DNA of 64,000 nucleotides from Calditrichaceae bacterium (GCA_013360445.1 JABWBP010000029.1:1-64000); one strand, 5' to 3'. Positions 25,990-35,154 are shown, counted from the first letter of the stretch. Made by a program: numbers and translations. The notes: generated from the sequence alone by a model not told the origin.

Positions 25990-28900
25990 TCATATCTCCG
26001 ACTCCACTTTCGGTTTTTCGAACCAGGCGTACAACGTCGGCAGCACCACCAGCGTCAAAAGCGTGGAGGTGATCAGGCCGCCGATGACCACAGTTGCCAG
26101 GGGGCGCTGAATTTCCGAGCCGGGGCCAGTGGCGAAGAGCAGCGGAATCAAACCGAGCATGGCCACCAGGGCGGTCATCAGCACCGGGCGCAGGCGCAGC
26201 TCGCAGCCGGTCAGCACCGCCTCTTCCAGCGGCCGGCCTTCTTCCCGCAGCTTGTTGAAATAGGACACCAGCACCAGGCCGTTGAGCACCGCCACGCCGA
26301 AGAGCGCGATGAATCCCAGCGAGGCCGGCACGCTGAGATATTGCCCGGAAATGAACAATCCCACGATGCCGCCGATGAGCGCGAAGGGTAAATTCATGAT
26401 GATCAGCCCGGCCTGCCGCAGCGAGCCGAAGCTGGAATAGAGCAAAAAGAAAATCAGCGCGATGGTGAGGGGCACGATGATGGCAAGGCGCTGCATGGCG
26501 CGCTGCTGGTTCTCGAACGCCCCGCCCCAGGTGATGAAGTAGCCGGGGGGCAGCGCCACGCCCTGGCGAATTTTCTGCTGCGCCTCGGCCACAAAGCCGC
26601 CGATATCGCGGCCCTCGACGTTGCACTCCACCACCAGGCGGCGCTTTACGTCCTCGCGGCTGATCTGCACCGGGCCTTCCACCAGCGAAAGCTTCGCCAA
26701 TTGCGCCAGGGGAAGGCGCGAGCCTTCCGGGGTATCGACCAGAATGTTGCCGATGCTTTCCAGATCATTGCGCCGGTTTTCCGGAAAGCGCACCAGCACC
26801 CCGAAGCGCCGTTCGCCTTCAAAAACATCCGCGGCAACTTTTCCGCCCACCGCGGTTTCGATGATTTCCTGAATGTCCGCCACGTTGATCCCGTAGCGCG
26901 CAATTTTGGGGCGGTCGATCTCGATGGTGAAATAGGGCTGGCCGGAAACCTGCTCCGCCCGCACGTCCGCCGCGCCGCGCACCCCCGCCAGCACTTTGGC
27001 GATTTCATCGCCTTTGGCTTTGAGCGCCTCCATGTCTTCGCCAAAAATTTTGATGGCGATCTGCGATTTGACGCCGGAGATCAGCTCATCGACGCGCAGC
27101 GCAATCGGCTGGGTGATGTTGAAGGCCACGCCGGGAATTTTTTCCAGGCGCTCGCGCATCTTTTCCACCAACTCCTCTTTGGTTTTCGCGGTCGTCCATT
27201 CGCTGCGCGGCTTGAGCACCACGATGGGGTCGCTCAGGTTCGGCCCCATCGGATCGGTGGCGATTTCCGCGGTGCCGATTTTCGAGACCACGGTTTCTAC
27301 TTCCGGGAATTCCATCAGGGTTTGCTGCACCACCTTTTCGATTTCTACGGACTGCGGCAGCGAGATGCTCGGCAGGCGCAGCACTTGCGGCGTCAGCGAA
27401 CCTTCGTCGAGGCTCGGAATAAATTCCGTGCCGAGAAAAGGCAGCAGCGCCAGGCTGGCAACCAGAATCGCCGAAACTCCCGCGACCACGGTTTTCTTGC
27501 GCCGCAGCGCCCGGCGCAGCGCCGGCAGATAAATTATTTTCACGCCTTTGACGATGAAGCTTTCCTTTTCGGTTTCCGGCTTCAAAAGGAACAAACAAAT
27601 CACCGGGATCACGAAGATCGACAACAGCAGCGAGGCGAACAACGCGATGCTGATGGTGAGAGCGAGCGGCGCGAACATTTTGCCTTCCAAGCCTTGCAGC
27701 GTCATGATGGGAAGAAAGGTGATGGCGATGATCAGCTCCCCGAACAGGCTGGGCTTTCGCACCTCCAGCACCGACTCAAGCACGCTGTGCAGCTTGTGCT
27801 CGCCCGCGCCTTTTTCGGAGAGATGGCGCTGTACGTTTTCCACTTGAATGATCGCCGCATCGATGATCATGCCGATGGAGATGGCCAGGCCGCCTAACGT
27901 CATCAAATTCGCCGAGAGGCCAACCGATTTCATAATAATGAAGGTGCAGAGCATTGCCAACGGGAGGGTGAGCGCCACCACCACTGCGCCGCGCACGCTG
28001 CGCAAAAACAGGTAGAGCACGATGATCACTAACAGCACGCCTTCTTCCAACGCTTTGGTGACGGTGCGAATGCAGGCCTGCACCAAATCGGTGCGGTCGT
28101 AAAACGCTTTAATCTCCACGCCGCCGGGGAGAATTTTCTGCTCGTTGATGCCACTGACTTTTTCCTTGACGCGGGCCGCCACGTCACGGCCGGAACCGCC
28201 GCGAATCATCATCACAATGCCGACTACCGCCTCGCCTTTGCCGTCTTTGACGCTCGCGCCCTGCCGCACTTCCGGGCCGACCACTACCTCCGCCACGTTG
28301 CCCACATAGATCGGCACGCCCTCGTGCGCGGCGACCACGATGTTGCGAATATCCTCAATCGTTTGAATCAGGCCGATGCCGCGCACCACGTATTGCTCCG
28401 CGCTGTGGGTGAGAACACCGCCGCCGGCGTTGGCGTTGTTGGCGGCAATCGCCTCGAAAACTTCCCGCAGCGAGATTTTGTATTTGAACAGCAGATCGGG
28501 ATCGACCAGCACCTGATACTGCTTGACGAAGCCGCCGAACGAATTCACGTCCGCCACGCCGGGCACGGTTCTGAGCAGCGGCCGCACGATCCAGTCCTGC
28601 ATGGTGCGCAGGTCGATGAGTTGCTCCTGGCTTAGTTGCTCGCCGTCCGTTGCGGGCGGCTCCAGGGTGTATTGATAAATTTCGCCAAGGCCGGTGGTCA
28701 CCGGGCCGAGGGAAGTTTCCACGCCTTCCGGCAATTTTTCTTTGGCCTCGATCAAACGCTCCAGCACCAACTGCCGCGCGAAATAAATATCCACATTATC
28801 TTCGAACACCACGGTTACAATGGACAGGCCGAATTTGGAGAGCGAGCGCAATTCGGTGAGGTCCGGCAGGCCGCTCATGGTGACCTCGACGGGAAAGGTG

Positions 28901-29094
28901 ATGAATTTTTCCACCTCCACCGGGGAGCGCCCGGGCGCCTTGCTGATGACCTGCACCTGCACGTTGGTGACGTCCGGAAAAGCGTCGATGGGAATTTGCA
29001 GCCAGGCATTAATACCCACCCCGCTGAGCAGGAGGGTGAGAATTAAAATCAGTACGCGATTGCGCAGGGAGAAGGAGATGAGTTTGTCGATCAT
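25990..29094 (-). CDS. czcA: RND heavy-metal efflux pump, inner-membrane subunit
   Basis: 1034 residues, full length for a CusA/CzcA pump. Shows the N-terminal VLILILTLLLSGVGINAWLQIPIDAFPDVTN region, large periplasmic loops with the APGRSPVEVEKFITFPVE signature, and the TM4 region GGLAISIGMIIDAAIIQVENV, in which the usual acidic residue pair of the proton relay is present as a single Asp (GMIIDAAI). Proton-driven export of divalent cations (Zn, Cd, Co) or Cu/Ag; CzcA-type seems likely from its neighbours. Between this gene and czcB lies a 603-base transposase gene and its repeats. Confidence 0.95.
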   Translation of the reverse strand: MIDKLISFSLRNRVLILILTLLLSGVGINAWLQIPIDAFPDVTNVQVQVISKAPGRSPVEVEKFITFPVEVTMSGLPDLTELRSLSKFGLSIVTVVFEDNVDIYFARQLVLERLIEAKEKLPEGVETSLGPVTTGLGEIYQYTLEPPATDGEQLSQEQLIDLRTMQDWIVRPLLRTVPGVADVNSFGGFVKQYQVLVDPDLLFKYKISLREVFEAIAANNANAGGGVLTHSAEQYVVRGIGLIQTIEDIRNIVVAAHEGVPIYVGNVAEVVVGPEVRQGASVKDGKGEAVVGIVMMIRGGSGRDVAARVKEKVSGINEQKILPGGVEIKAFYDRTDLVQACIRTVTKALEEGVLLVIIVLYLFLRSVRGAVVVALTLPLAMLCTFIIMKSVGLSANLMTLGGLAISIGMIIDAAIIQVENVQRHLSEKGAGEHKLHSVLESVLEVRKPSLFGELIIAITFLPIMTLQGLEGKMFAPLALTISIALFASLLLSIFVIPVICLFLLKPETEKESFIVKGVKIIYLPALRRALRRKKTVVAGVSAILVASLALLPFLGTEFIPSLDEGSLTPQVLRLPSISLPQSVEIEKVVQQTLMEFPEVETVVSKIGTAEIATDPMGPNLSDPIVVLKPRSEWTTAKTKEELVEKMRERLEKIPGVAFNITQPIALRVDELISGVKSQIAIKIFGEDMEALKAKGDEIAKVLAGVRGAADVRAEQVSGQPYFTIEIDRPKIARYGINVADIQEIIETAVGGKVAADVFEGERRFGVLVRFPENRRNDLESIGNILVDTPEGSRLPLAQLAKLSLVEGPVQISREDVKRRLVVECNVEGRDIGGFVAEAQQKIRQGVALPPGYFITWGGAFENQQRAMQRLAIIVPLTIALIFFLLYSSFGSLRQAGLIIMNLPFALIGGIVGLFISGQYLSVPASLGFIALFGVAVLNGLVLVSYFNKLREEGRPLEEAVLTGCELRLRPVLMTALVAMLGLIPLLFATGPGSEIQRPLATVVIGGLITSTLLTLVVLPTLYAWFEKPKVESEI

Positions 29095-29112
29095 GGATTA
29101 CCCTTAATAAAT

Positions 29113-29178
29113 GTTAGTAGTAGCTCCTTCAGGAGCCAGCAAAATGTGCCTGCAAAATGTGCCTGAAGGCACTACTAC
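29113..29178. repeat. Inverted pair of REP hairpins at the 3' side of the RAYT gene
   Basis: First REP: GTTAGTAGTA then the hairpin GCTCC-TTCA-GGAGC (29123-29136). Second, on the opposite strand: GTAGTA then GTGCC-TTCA-GGCAC (29159-29178 read in reverse). The GTAG-type leader plus short hairpin with TTCA loop is the classic REP layout recognised by RAYT transposases. Confidence 0.85.
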
Positions 29179-29196
29179 GATCATTTTTAATAGTCT

Positions 29197-29799
29197 TTAA
29201 AATAAATCCCACTTCTCACCATAATTTTTGAGGGGATATTTTTTCCAAATCTCAACCAACCAGTCACGTCCTTCCTCCTCTAAATACCAATGAAAGCTGG
29301 ACCACTCCCACTCGCCCATCCGTTTGGTATAGCCATGCTTTACCGGGTTGTAATGGATATAATTCAGCGTGGTATAATAATGAACTTCATCCCGAATCAT
29401 GCGATCACTAAATTTATACCATACCGTTCGTCGCCCGGTTTGGCCGTCTTCCAAATTCCATTGGCGCGAGGTGGCGCCATGCAGGCGGTTGAATAACAGA
29501 GGAAGTTTAGCGAAAACCGGCACATAAGCCAGAGTATGATAGTGATTTGCCAGAAATACCCATCCTGCAACTTCAATTTCGAATTCTTTGAATTTTTCTA
29601 ATGCGCGTTTCTGAAATTCTGTGCGCCGCCCGGCGCTGGCCATAATGTGGCGATGTTCGTAGTTAGCCGCCGTAAGCAGATAGTAAGTTTTCTCCTGGAA
29701 AGGGTGCGGCGGCGCATGTAATGGATAACCTTTAGCGGCGCGCGCACGAAGAACGGCTTCGCGTTGCTCCGGCGTCATGCGGCGGTACTCGTAAGGCAT
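29197..29799 (-). CDS. REP-associated tyrosine transposase (RAYT, TnpA-REP)
   Basis: 200 residues, usual for IS200-like domesticated Y1 transposases. The metal-binding HUH motif is His86-Tyr-His88 within ANHYHTL, and the C-terminal YIHYNPVKHGY carries the candidate nucleophilic Tyr. Enzymes of this class cut and join single-stranded REP hairpins. REP hairpins with the same TTCA loop flank it on both sides in opposite orientation. It sits between czcB and czcA in the same direction, so it is probably transcribed with the metal pump. It appears intact. Confidence 0.92.
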   Translation of the reverse strand: MPYEYRRMTPEQREAVLRARAAKGYPLHAPPHPFQEKTYYLLTAANYEHRHIMASAGRRTEFQKRALEKFKEFEIEVAGWVFLANHYHTLAYVPVFAKLPLLFNRLHGATSRQWNLEDGQTGRRTVWYKFSDRMIRDEVHYYTTLNYIHYNPVKHGYTKRMGEWEWSSFHWYLEEEGRDWLVEIWKKYPLKNYGEKWDLF

Positions 29800-29834
29800 G
29801 ATAATGCTCCCAGGTTTGTAATGTTTAGAATTTA

Positions 29835-29931
29835 GCGCCTGAAGGCGCTATTACTATTAAATTTGTGGCGCTATTACTATTAAATTTGCGGCGCTATTAC
29901 TATTAAATTTGCGGCGCTATTACTATTAAAA
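29835..29931. repeat. REP hairpin and tandem 23-base repeats upstream of the RAYT gene
   Basis: A perfect hairpin GCGCC-TGAA-GGCGC (29835-29848) is followed by four units of GGCGCTATTACTATTAAATT. Read on the minus strand each is TAGTAATA followed by a GCGCC half-hairpin, matching the REPs at 29113. Only the first unit keeps both arms; the others are half hairpins. Confidence 0.88.
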
Positions 29932-29936
29932 TTTAC

Positions 29937-31070
29937 TTAATGCGCGTGGCCTTCCTCCAAACCTTCTTTCGCCAATTCGGATTTCAGGATAAACGCGCCC
30001 TCCGTTACAACGCTGTCGCCCATGGCCAGCCCCTCCGGAATGGCGATGAAGCCATCCATCTTTAGACCGGTGCGAACCTCGCGTTTCTGGAAACCGCCTT
30101 CCCCATGCGGCAGGAACACAAAACGCTGCTCGCCTTCGGACTGCACCGCGCTTTCGGGCACGGCGATAACCTCGGCGGCCGCGCCGCCTGGCAGGTTCAC
30201 GGTCGCAAACATTTGCGGCTTCAGCCTGCCGGAGGGATTTTCAACTTCGATGCGCGCCTTGACGGTGCGGGTGGTTTCGTCGAGCACGTCGAATATGGTG
30301 GTGAGACGGCCGGGAAATTTTTCCCCGGGATAAGCCGCCACTTCAATTTCTGCGCGGAGCCCGGGCTTGATGTTAGCCAGGTCTTTCTCGTAAATATCCG
30401 CCAGCACCCAGAGGCTGGAAATATCGGCGAGGTGAAATAATCCTCCGCCCACTTCCACAAAGTGGCCGAGAATTTCGCTGGCCTCGATAACCGTGCCGGC
30501 AAACGGCGCGCGAATTTCCAGAAAGGTTTTGGGCACGTGGGTGTCGGCAATTTCCTCCAGGTCTTTTTCCGTCGCGCCCATCACCAGCAGCTTGCGCCGC
30601 GCCGATTCATAAATGGCGCGGGCGGTAGGAAGCTCCGAGGAATCCTGGCGCGCCGCCGCCAATTTCAATCGCTCTTCTGCCTGAACGAATTCCGCTTGCG
30701 CCGCCAGGTAATCCTGGCTGTAAATCGTCGCTAACAGCGCGTCTTTTTGCACCCGCTCGCCTAAAAAAGCATAGACCTGCTCCACGCGACCGGGCACGCG
30801 CGCGGTGAGGTGCGCCAGCCGACGCTCGTTGAGCACCACGCGACCGGGCGCGGAAATCGTCTGCTGCAGCGAGCGCATTGTCACGGGTTCGATTTTGACG
30901 CCGGCTTTCTGCTGCTGTTCGGCGTCGAGGCGGACAATATTTTCCTCACCACTATGTCCGGATGATTCTGCATGGACATCTTTGGCCGATTCTTCGGTGT
31001 TGTGTTTCTCGCCGCAGGCAAACAGCGCGACAGCGAGGAGTAAAACGAAACAAGTTTTGAGAAATTGCAT
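29937..31070 (-). CDS. czcB: RND efflux periplasmic adaptor (membrane fusion protein)
   Basis: 377 residues from the ATG preceded by GGAG; an upstream in-frame start has no ribosome site. A lipoprotein signal ends at LLLAVALFAC (lipobox Cys), followed by a His/Glu/Ser-rich acidic stretch that may bind metal. Then barrel-sandwich and alpha-hairpin domains (RVEQVYAFLGERVQKDALLA, YLAAQAEFVQAEERLKLA), beta-barrel (SLWVLADIYEKDLANIKPG) and membrane-proximal domains. The C-terminal end is His-rich (GHAH). It bridges CzcA and the outer-membrane channel CzcC. Confidence 0.94.
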   Translation of the reverse strand: MQFLKTCFVLLLAVALFACGEKHNTEESAKDVHAESSGHSGEENIVRLDAEQQQKAGVKIEPVTMRSLQQTISAPGRVVLNERRLAHLTARVPGRVEQVYAFLGERVQKDALLATIYSQDYLAAQAEFVQAEERLKLAAARQDSSELPTARAIYESARRKLLVMGATEKDLEEIADTHVPKTFLEIRAPFAGTVIEASEILGHFVEVGGGLFHLADISSLWVLADIYEKDLANIKPGLRAEIEVAAYPGEKFPGRLTTIFDVLDETTRTVKARIEVENPSGRLKPQMFATVNLPGGAAAEVIAVPESAVQSEGEQRFVFLPHGEGGFQKREVRTGLKMDGFIAIPEGLAMGDSVVTEGAFILKSELAKEGLEEGHAH

Positions 31071-31105
31071 TTTACATGCTCCAACGAATAAAGTTGAACC
31101 GGAGC

Positions 31106-31150
31106 GCAATGTTTTAGCATTGCACGAGGTGCAAAACTGAAGTTTTGCAC
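31106..31150. repeat. Two hairpins between czcC and czcB (GCAATG and GTGCAAAACT arms)
   Basis: GCAATG-N6-CATTGC (31106-31123) then GTGCAAAACT-GA-AGTTTTGCAC (31129-31150), followed by TCCGG. Members of the GTGCAAAAC hairpin family that also occurs at 15917, 17965, 39277 and 54690. It could tune relative czcC and czcB mRNA levels. Confidence 0.75.
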
Positions 31151-31162
31151 TCCGGGTTACGG

Positions 31163-32443
31163 TTACAAAGCCGTTTCGCCGGCCACTTCTAAATCGGCCA
31201 GCGCCACGTGGTAGTTGTATAACGCGCGGTAATATTCCGCCCTGGTTTCCGTGTAGGTGCGGTAGATGTCGATCAAATTCAGGGCGTCGATCTGTTCGGT
31301 TTGATAATGTGAAATGCCGCTGCGCAGCTCGTCTTCCACGTCGCGCAGCAAGGTTTCTTCAAAGAGCCGCACTTGCTCTTCCGCGGCCTTCACGCTGCGA
31401 TGGGCGTTCTCAATCGCGGTGGTCAGGTTGCGGTCAACGGCTTCGCGCTGAATTTGCGCCAGATCGAAAGAAGCGCGCGCTTCTTCGGCCTGGCCGCGCG
31501 GGCCTTTCCAAAACCACAGCGGAATGGAAACGCCCACATCGATGCCCCACAGGTTGCTCACCGTGCTGCCAAAAGGATTTTCGGCGGTAAAAGGCGGCTG
31601 GCCGTCGCGCTTTTGATGGAACAATCCGACGGTAAAATCCGGCAAATAACTTTTCTGCGCCAGCCGCATCTGGGCGCGACCGCGCTGAACCAGCGTTTCG
31701 CTCAAGCGCCGCGCCGCGCTGGCCTGGCGCAGTTCATTCACCGCCATCTCCACGGTTTTGGTAAAGGGCTGGTAGGAAAAGTCCTCCCCCAGCGCCAGCG
31801 GAGTAGAACCGGGCCGGCCCAGCAGCCGGTTCAATTCCGCCAGGGCGTTTTGCGCATCCCGGCGCGCCGCGATCAGCTCATTATTGATTTTCGCCAACTC
31901 GGTTTTGGCGCGCAGCACTTCTAAAAACGGCACCTTCTGCGCCTGGTAGCGCACCGTGGCGGCCTCGCGGAATTGCTGCAACAAATCGGCAATCGCCTCG
32001 AAATTGACGACTAATTTCCGGTTCAGCCAGGCCTGGTAGTAAGCGCGTTTTACCTCCGCGCCCACCAGAATTTTGATGCGCTGCAAACTCTCTTCAGAGT
32101 ATCGGGTTTCGATTCTGGCCACCCTCCCGCGCGCTCCCCGTTTGCCGGGAAATTCCAGGGGCTGCACCAGGCCGATGTTGCGCTCCCCGGCTTTGGTAAT
32201 GTCGAAATTCGAGGGCGTCTCATCCCAATTAATGCTGAATTCGAGATTGGGAAACGCCTCCGCCTGCAAGATGCGCGCGCTTGCGGCATCCACTTCCTTC
32301 TGCGCCGCCAGCACTTGCGGATTGTTGGCCAGGGCCAGATCAATCGCCTGCTGTAAAGACAAATTCTCCTGCGCGCCGCTGCTGTTCATAAAAAATAACA
32401 GAAAAAACAGCACCGCCCCGCAGGAACGCAAGAATAGGGACAT
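31163..32443 (-). CDS. czcC: TolC-family outer-membrane efflux protein
   Basis: 426 residues after AAAGGAACCGGAAT. Signal peptide (GAVLFFLLFFMNSSGAQ), then the duplicated TolC-type helical halves: NLSLQQAIDLALANNPQVLAAQ and VEMAVNELRQASAARRLSET, with the beta-barrel segments NLEFSINWDETP and DFTVGLFHQKRD. It is first of the three RND genes and forms the trimeric exit duct for CzcBA. The order czcC-czcB-czcA is the usual one, apart from the inserted transposase. Confidence 0.94.
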   Translation of the reverse strand: MSLFLRSCGAVLFFLLFFMNSSGAQENLSLQQAIDLALANNPQVLAAQKEVDAASARILQAEAFPNLEFSINWDETPSNFDITKAGERNIGLVQPLEFPGKRGARGRVARIETRYSEESLQRIKILVGAEVKRAYYQAWLNRKLVVNFEAIADLLQQFREAATVRYQAQKVPFLEVLRAKTELAKINNELIAARRDAQNALAELNRLLGRPGSTPLALGEDFSYQPFTKTVEMAVNELRQASAARRLSETLVQRGRAQMRLAQKSYLPDFTVGLFHQKRDGQPPFTAENPFGSTVSNLWGIDVGVSIPLWFWKGPRGQAEEARASFDLAQIQREAVDRNLTTAIENAHRSVKAAEEQVRLFEETLLRDVEDELRSGISHYQTEQIDALNLIDIYRTYTETRAEYYRALYNYHVALADLEVAGETAL

Positions 32444-32553
32444 ATTCCGGTTCCTTTCTAAAATCAGAACTGAATTTTATGAGTTTGAGTCAGGGCAATT
32501 CAAAAATAGACTTTATGGGAATTATTCCCAACTATGTCTAATATTTCAGGGGG

Positions 32554-32901
32554 TTACGCGGAGGGAGGGCGATCGATATTATAAACCGGGGTGGAAGGGA
32601 AATGGGGAGATTCATGGGGGTAATAAGCGGCAGAGTAGCATGGGACAACGTACGGGGTTAAATTGGGCAGGTGGATTAATTGGTGGCAGAAGCACTGGCA
32701 GTTATCATTTGAACCGCCATCGGAGGCCGGGGCTGGCGTGGTATGTTTGCCCAGTAAGCTGCAAACCAGGGTGGCGCAATCGTTATCCGGGCCGCCTTGC
32801 AGGCAATCGGCATCGCCGCAGAAGACCAGACCGAACACCTGGCCGAGCAGGGTAATGACTGCCAAAAAGTGATAGACTTTTCGCCAACTTATAAAATTCA
32901 T
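32554..32901 (-). CDS. Small exported Cys/His-rich protein upstream of czcC
   Basis: 115 residues with an N-terminal hydrophobic helix (FLAVITLLGQVFGLVFCGDA), then CLQGG, CATLVC and the dense cluster CQCFCHQLIH, followed by a Pro/Tyr/His-rich tail. It reads like a periplasmic or lipid-anchored metal-binding protein; FCGDADC could hold a lipobox-like Cys. Small proteins of this design often precede czc/cus genes in Bacteroidota and relatives (recollection). It probably begins the metal-export transcript. Exact family not recognised. Confidence 0.65.
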   Translation of the reverse strand: MNFISWRKVYHFLAVITLLGQVFGLVFCGDADCLQGGPDNDCATLVCSLLGKHTTPAPASDGGSNDNCQCFCHQLIHLPNLTPYVVPCYSAAYYPHESPHFPSTPVYNIDRPPSA

Positions 32902-33006
32902 GGTTCAATAATCGGATAAAAGCCTTCCGAATACAAGAAGATTTTTTACAGGCGCAAGAGATTCTTTACAAACGCTGCTTTTTCACCTGAAAAGCTTCAA
33001 AACATG

Positions 33007-33036
33007 ACAAAAATCATGTTTGAACATGATTTTTGT
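33007..33036. promoter_or_regulatory. 30-base perfect palindrome in the divergent czc / kor promoter region
   Basis: ACAAAAATCATGTT and its exact complement AACATGATTTTTGT are separated by two bases. It lies about 100 bases upstream of the Cys/His protein start and 140 bases before korA. Length and place fit an operator for a dimeric regulator, although no metal-sensing regulator gene is adjacent. A terminator role is unlikely because the genes diverge. Confidence 0.6.
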
Positions 33037-33176
33037 AAGTGATCTTTTCGATCAAAAGTATTAACTTGTACTTCGAGCGGTTAAAAACTGAACTTTGTTA
33101 GTTTTGAGGTATGGGAAAACAAGCTTTACACCTTATACTTTTGATACTTATATTTCAATCAGGAAGGAAAATTTGA

Positions 33177-35075
33177 ATGGAGACTCCTGTACTTACTCAT
33201 CCCGGAAAACCGGAAACCCCACCGGTAAAAAAAACTATTCAGCTCCCAGAGCACATCGTCGAGATTGTCAGCGATTCCGGCGAAGGCGCCCAGACTGCCG
33301 GGCAGGCTTTCGGATCCATCTGCGCCCGCATGGGCAACGGGGTCTGGACCGTGGAGATCATCCCTGCGGAGATCGAGCCCCCGGCGCGCACTCCCGCGGG
33401 CGCCAGCGGGAACCGCATTCGCTTCGGCTCCTTCGACATGAGCAACGCCGGGGATGACGCGGACCTGGTGGTGGCTTTCAACGAGCAGGCGCTGTTGGGC
33501 CGGGAGCGGGCAAAAAATTTGAAAGAAAATTGTATTATACTGATGGAGAACAAATGGCGGGAGGATCTGGATGAAAGGATCAAACGCCAGTATGCCGAGA
33601 CTTTCGAGATGCTCAGCCGCAAGAATTACCGGATTTACGAGATTCCCATGGAAGAGGAGTGCCTGAAAGTTATGGATAATCCCCGGCGGGGCAAGAACAT
33701 GTTCGTGTTAGGGCTGCTCTGCAACGTCTATAGCATGGATTTGCAAATCGCCTATCAGCAGATTTACTACGCCTTCCGCAAAAAAGGACAGAAGGTCATC
33801 GACGTAAACCAGAAACTGTTGGACGCCGGTTACCAATGGGCGGAAAATAACCTTGACTTCAAATTTGTGGTGCCCCCCACCGGGGATACCCGGCCAAAGA
33901 TCGTGGTAAATGGCAACGTCGCCGTGGGCCTGGGCGTGATGGCCTCGGGCATGGAAGTCTGCGCCATGTATCCCATCACCCCGGCCACCTCCGCCTCCCA
34001 CTACCTCAGCGAGGTATTCGAGAACTCCGGCGGAATGGTGCACCAGGCGGAGGATGAAATCGCCGCCTGCGCCTTCGCTATCGGCGCATCCTACGCCGGA
34101 AAGTGCGCGGTCACGATTACCTCCGGCCCCGGCCTGGCGCTCAAGACCGAACTGATCGGCCTGGCGGTAATGGCGGAAATCCCCTTAGTGTTGGTGGACG
34201 TGCAGCGCGGGGGCCCCAGCACCGGCCTGCCCACCAAAGTGGAGCAGGGCGACCTGTTGGCGGCCATGTTCGGCTCCCCCGGCGACGCCCCCAAAGTGGT
34301 AATGGCCGCCGCCACCATCGAGGACTGCTTCTACAGCATTATTACCGCCCGCAAGATTGCGGAATCCTTCCGCATGCCGGTTATGGTGCTCACCGACGCC
34401 AACCTTGCCACCGGGCAGCAGCCTTTTTTGCGGCCGCAATTCCAAAAAGAGTGGCTGACTCCCCCATTTGACCAAAGCCCCATTCCCGAGGGTACGAAGC
34501 CGTACGACTGGCACCCGGTTACCGGCCTTTCCCGGCGCTTCATTCCAGGGCAGCCGGGGGGGATGCACACCCTCACCGGCCTGGCGCACACCCGGGAATC
34601 GAAAGTAGCCTACGAGCCGGGGGTGAACCAGGAAGGCTGCGACCATCGCAGCCTGAAATTGGCGGCGTTCCAGAAGACCTTGAAGCCGCCCAAAGTATTT
34701 GGGGATGAAGAAGGTGATCTGCTGATCGTCGGCTGGGGCAGCACCAAAGGGGCCATCGAGGAAGCGGTGGAGCGGGTGCGGGCCGCGGGGCTGAGCGTCT
34801 CTTCCCTGCACCTCAAATTCCTGCAGCCCCTGGCCACGGGCATCAAAGAGATATTGCAGCGCTTCAAAAAAGTAATGACCGTGGAGATCAACTTCTCCGA
34901 CGACGTGAACCGGGAATTGATCAACGAAGACAACCGCCGCTACGCCAATTTGCAATGGCTGCTGCGCGCCCGCTACCTCATCGACGTGGATTCCTTCTCC
35001 AACGTGCACGGGCAGCCCATCAAACCGGGGGCGATCGAGAAGAAAATCCGCGAGGTTATTGCGCAAATGGTTTAA
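33177..35075 (+). CDS. korA: 2-oxoacid:ferredoxin oxidoreductase, fused gamma-alpha subunit
   Basis: 632 residues. Residues about 22-190 are the gamma domain (IVSDSGEGAQTAGQAFGSIC, GSFDMSNAGDDADLVVAFNE). Residues about 240-630 are the alpha (pyrimidine-binding) part (VVNGNVAVGLGVMASGMEVC, MYPITPATSASHYLSEVFEN, GGPSTGLPTKVEQGDLLAAM), with the DEIAACAFAIGASYAGK motif and a C-terminal transketolase-like domain (DLLIVGWGSTKGAIEEAVER). Oxidatively decarboxylates 2-oxoglutarate or a related 2-oxoacid to the acyl-CoA with reduction of ferredoxin. korB follows after a GxxExxY gene that interrupts the operon. Confidence 0.95.
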   Translation: METPVLTHPGKPETPPVKKTIQLPEHIVEIVSDSGEGAQTAGQAFGSICARMGNGVWTVEIIPAEIEPPARTPAGASGNRIRFGSFDMSNAGDDADLVVAFNEQALLGRERAKNLKENCIILMENKWREDLDERIKRQYAETFEMLSRKNYRIYEIPMEEECLKVMDNPRRGKNMFVLGLLCNVYSMDLQIAYQQIYYAFRKKGQKVIDVNQKLLDAGYQWAENNLDFKFVVPPTGDTRPKIVVNGNVAVGLGVMASGMEVCAMYPITPATSASHYLSEVFENSGGMVHQAEDEIAACAFAIGASYAGKCAVTITSGPGLALKTELIGLAVMAEIPLVLVDVQRGGPSTGLPTKVEQGDLLAAMFGSPGDAPKVVMAAATIEDCFYSIITARKIAESFRMPVMVLTDANLATGQQPFLRPQFQKEWLTPPFDQSPIPEGTKPYDWHPVTGLSRRFIPGQPGGMHTLTGLAHTRESKVAYEPGVNQEGCDHRSLKLAAFQKTLKPPKVFGDEEGDLLIVGWGSTKGAIEEAVERVRAAGLSVSSLHLKFLQPLATGIKEILQRFKKVMTVEINFSDDVNRELINEDNRRYANLQWLLRARYLIDVDSFSNVHGQPIKPGAIEKKIREVIAQMV

Positions 35076-35081
35076 GAAATT

Positions 35082-35154
35082 TTAACCGCAGAATTCGCAG
35101 AGATCGCGGAGATTTATCTTTTAAAATGAAGTATTACTCTGCGACCTCTGCGGT
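35082..35154. repeat. Left boundary repeat of the GxxExxY cassette (AACCGCAGA type)
   Basis: ACCGCAGAATTCGCAGAG (35085-35102) pairs imperfectly with CTCTGCGACCTCTGCGGT (35137-35154). The outer part TTAACCGCAGA is also inverted relative to the right boundary at 35616-35646. Confidence 0.8.

Noticed and set aside
26701-27897. 398-residue plus-strand frame opposite czcA
   Set aside because: Rich in His, Arg and Gln without domains; antisense shadow of a conserved pump gene.
29835-29931. CRISPR-like repeats at the RAYT gene
   Set aside because: Contiguous 23-base units without spacers, explained by REP half-hairpins.
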